Shown here in pieces: positions 6,871-8,680 of a DNA stretch of 8,680 nt. The stretch is from assembly GCA_964636385.1 (NCBI GenBank), contig CAZWSC010000073.1:1-8680 (forward strand), written 5' to 3'. A program made the position numbers and the translations under genes. How positions within the stretch are numbered: the stretch's first letter is position 1; each line of letters starts with the position of its first letter. This DNA comes from CAZWSC01 sp964636385. Lineage in GTDB: Bacteria > Eisenbacteria > RBG-16-71-46 > CAIMUX01. The notes beneath the pieces are model-generated. The model was not told the origin of the DNA. It did not search any database and worked only from the letters and a program-made list of their open reading frames with translations.

Positions 6871-6904
6871 CGTCATGCCGATGCGCAGCCCGATGCCGAT
6901 GACG
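6871..6904. repeat. 18-bp-period direct repeat inside a short inverted repeat
   Basis: ATGCCGATG occurs at 6875-6883 and again at 6893-6901, exactly 18 bp apart, in the short spacer between the EamA gene and the oxidase. The pair is framed by CGTCAT (6871-6876) and ATGACG (6899-6904), an inverted repeat. It sits just upstream of the oxidase ribosome binding site. It could be an operator, an RNA structure or a chance repeat. Confidence 0.35.
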
Positions 6905-6932
6905 CTGCCCTGCCGTTCCTGCGCATTTAGGT

Positions 6933-7859
6933 TCAGTCCAGCACAACCAGGGTCACGCCGATCACCGCAACTATCGTACCCAGGGTCGCCTGCCACGGAA
7001 GCCGCTCTCCAAGAAAACGTGCTGCCAGCGGAATCGCGAAGAGTGGCGATGTTCCGACCAGCGCGGCCGTCACCGGCGGCGACCCAAGCAGTATCGCAAG
7101 CTGGAAGAGATAGAACCCCACAAAGGTCCCGATGAACGCAGCCAGCAGAAGACGCCCCTGGCGGAATCCGGCAAGCACCTCCCGCCCCAGGGTCCCCGAG
7201 TTCCCGCGGATCAGATCCACCAGCAGGAGGCCTGAAGCCCCTGCCGCAAGCCGGATCAGGCTTGCCGTGATAACCCCTGTCTCCGTTATCGACTCCTTGG
7301 CCAGAACGATTCCGACCCCCTGGCACATTGCAGACAGGATCCCCAACCCAAGCGCGCCAAGCCCCGCCTTGCCGAGGGAGAATCCGGCTGCCGCAGGAGC
7401 GCCCCTTCGGGACACCGGGGCCACGCGGATGACGAGTACGATCCCGCCGAGCGTAACCAGGATTCCGGCTGAGGCCAGAGCACCCGGCATCGGGCTGCCC
7501 GCGACGACCGCTCCGACCGCTGCGAACCCGGGCGAGAGCAGTGCCAGGAGCATCGTGCGCCTCACTCCGATCTTTGCCAGGGAGGAAAAGTAGAAGGTGT
7601 CTCCCAAGCCTATCCCGATGAAGCCCGACAGGGCCAGCCACGCAACCGGGCCAGGGTTCGGGATCCAGCCGGACTCGGGACGGCCGAGCGGCCCCGGAGG
7701 AGCTGCCAGCAGCACCAGGAGGAAGAGGACGGCCGCGCCTCCGGACTTGACCAGGTTCATCACGACAGGGCGCGTGCGGCGGCCTTCGCGTGTAAAGAGG
7801 ACCGAAGCCGAGGCCCACATCGCGGCCGAGAGAAGGGCTGCCAGGTCCCCGTAGATCAC
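6933..7859 (-). CDS. EamA/DMT-family ten-helix transporter
   Basis: This 308-residue protein has the layout of drug/metabolite transporter superfamily carriers: two EamA repeats (about 4-146 and 165-307) of five hydrophobic helices each, joined by a short basic, alanine-rich linker (about 147-162). The second repeat ends with the family pattern GERLPWQ (284-290) followed by a glycine-containing last helix ending in LVVLD; the matching place in the first repeat (about 121-126) lacks the GE pair. Such proteins export metabolites, amino acids or drugs across the inner membrane; the substrate cannot be predicted. The start is a GTG whose last two bases lie in the TGA stop of era (GTGA), giving a 4-nt overlap and no clear ribosome binding site, which points to translational coupling. 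An ATG at codon 14 would cut into the first helix and is less likely. Confidence 0.85.
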   Translation of the reverse strand: MIYGDLAALLSAAMWASASVLFTREGRRTRPVVMNLVKSGGAAVLFLLVLLAAPPGPLGRPESGWIPNPGPVAWLALSGFIGIGLGDTFYFSSLAKIGVRRTMLLALLSPGFAAVGAVVAGSPMPGALASAGILVTLGGIVLVIRVAPVSRRGAPAAAGFSLGKAGLGALGLGILSAMCQGVGIVLAKESITETGVITASLIRLAAGASGLLLVDLIRGNSGTLGREVLAGFRQGRLLLAAFIGTFVGFYLFQLAILLGSPPVTAALVGTSPLFAIPLAARFLGERLPWQATLGTIVAVIGVTLVVLD

Positions 7860-8680
7860 GACCGGTAACCCAGCCTGCGGAGCGATTCCTTATGCTTGCG
7901 CCACTTGGGCAGGACACGGACACGAAGGCTGAGGTAGACGGGCCGGTCGAGAAACGTCTCTATCGCCTGCCTTGCCTGCTCCCCCAGGTTCCGGATGGCG
8001 GCTCCCCTGCGGCCTATCAGAATCGCCTTCTGTGACTCGTGTTCCACGTAGATCCAGGCCTCGATGAAGTCCTTGGCGCCGGGCCGCTCGACGAACTCGT
8101 TGATGACGACCTCGGTCGAGTAGGGCACCTCCTGCTGGTAGAGCTCGAAGAGCCGTTCACGCACTATCTCGGCGACGAAGAAGCGCTCGGGCTGATCGGC
8201 GATCTGGTCCTGCGGATAGAAAGGCGGGTTGTGAGGAAGCCTGTCCACGACCAGATCCAGCAGCCGGTCTACCCCCTCCCCCGTCAACGCTGATATCGGA
8301 ACGATCTCCTCGACTGCGTCAAGCCGGCCCCACTGGTCCAGGACCGGCAGCAGCTCGTCCCTGTGCCTGGCCGTGTCAATCTTGTTCAGGGCAAGCAGCC
8401 GCGGGACCCTGCACTGGGCAACCCCGGGAGGCAGTTCCGCCGGGGTCCGCGGCTCGGCCATGAAGAGTACGACGTCGGCGTCCTCCAAAGCCCTCATGGC
8501 CTCGATTAGCATCGCCTCCTGAAGGGCGTACCTGGGCTCCATCAGGCCGGGGGTATCCAGGAGCACGACCTGATGGCCCACGCCATTCAGGATCCCCAGG
8601 GTCCTGCGCCTTGTTGTCTGGGGTTTCGCAGTAACGATGGCGAGGCGTTCGCTTATGAGGCGGTTCATCAGCGTGGACTT
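7856..8680 (-). CDS. era: GTPase Era, 5' end cut by the window edge
   Basis: Era is an essential GTPase that binds the 3' end of 16S rRNA and assists 30S ribosome assembly. The visible 274 residues begin inside the P-loop with KST, so the gene runs beyond the right edge and the first methionine in view (8668) is not the start. Visible motifs, numbered from the edge, are: the end of G1 (KST, 1-3); the switch I region with TAKPQTTR (17-24); G3 DTPG (42-45); G4 NKID (99-102); G5 SALTG (130-134). The C-terminal type II KH domain (about 185-260) has EVPYSTEV (184-191) and the RNA-binding GRRG loop (223-226). Full Era proteins are about 300 residues, so only a short N-terminal piece is missing. The stop overlaps the next gene start. 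Confidence 0.95.
   Translation of the reverse strand, partial: KSTLMNRLISERLAIVTAKPQTTRRRTLGILNGVGHQVVLLDTPGLMEPRYALQEAMLIEAMRALEDADVVLFMAEPRTPAELPPGVAQCRVPRLLALNKIDTARHRDELLPVLDQWGRLDAVEEIVPISALTGEGVDRLLDLVVDRLPHNPPFYPQDQIADQPERFFVAEIVRERLFELYQQEVPYSTEVVINEFVERPGAKDFIEAWIYVEHESQKAILIGRRGAAIRNLGEQARQAIETFLDRPVYLSLRVRVLPKWRKHKESLRRLGYRS

Noticed and set aside
6857..6946. N-terminal extension of the FAD oxidase by 30 codons
   Set aside because: The extra residues are His/Arg-rich and unlike the family, while a strong GAGGTGA site directly precedes the ATG at 6856.
5327..7135. Plus-strand open frame of 602 codons
   Set aside because: It is antisense to the FAD oxidase, whose motifs are clear on the minus strand. 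The product is Arg/Pro/Gly-rich with no family motifs.
6856..7923. Minus-strand open frame of 355 codons overlapping the EamA gene
   Set aside because: It is in another frame than the ten-helix transporter, is Arg/Gly/Pro-rich, and has no membrane pattern or domain.

Overview
All five genes in this high-GC window lie on the minus strand, so transcription runs from right to left. In that order they are: an Era GTPase cut by the right edge, a ten-helix EamA/DMT transporter, a GlcD-type FAD-linked oxidase, and two large tandem membrane proteins that each fuse an MFS-like transporter region to a spermidine-synthase-like (SPS) domain. No tRNA, rRNA, CRISPR array, insertion sequence or phage gene is visible.

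The host looks like a bacterium: Era is near-universal there, and Shine-Dalgarno sequences precede two of the starts. High GC and tandem MFS-spermidine synthase fusions would fit several environmental lineages (for example FCB-related or Gemmatimonadota-like candidate phyla), but nothing here fixes the phylum and I treat this as a weak guess.

Layout. 7856-8680: era, with all five G motifs (G1 only partly inside the window) and a type II KH domain. 6933-7859: EamA transporter, overlapping the era stop by 4 nt (GTGA), so the two are probably translationally coupled. 5450-6856: FAD oxidase, 76 nt further on, with a strong ribosome binding site that sets a start 30 codons inside the longest open frame. 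5096-5449: a 354-nt gap without a credible gene, holding several short inverted repeats, two of them in the leader of the next gene. 2609-5095: MFS-SPS fusion A (828 aa). 2484-2608: a 125-nt spacer. 84-2483: MFS-SPS fusion B (799 aa). 1-83: a short GC-rich hairpin and, at the very edge, an AGGAGG that may serve a further minus-strand gene outside the window.

The most interesting part is the tandem fusion pair. Both proteins show a duplicated six-helix unit, a Pro/Ala-rich linker between the halves, an apparent thirteenth hydrophobic helix, and then the SPS domain. Their active-site loops differ: B keeps a DxxDP-like loop and a GLGSG nucleotide loop, while A has DAFLS and GVASG. Thus at least A is unlikely to be an ordinary putrescine aminopropyltransferase, and no polyamine pathway gene (speA, speC, speD) is nearby. 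No substrate can be assigned from the sequence. The era-EamA-oxidase group and the fusion pair are probably separate transcription units, though no clear promoter or terminator was found between them.
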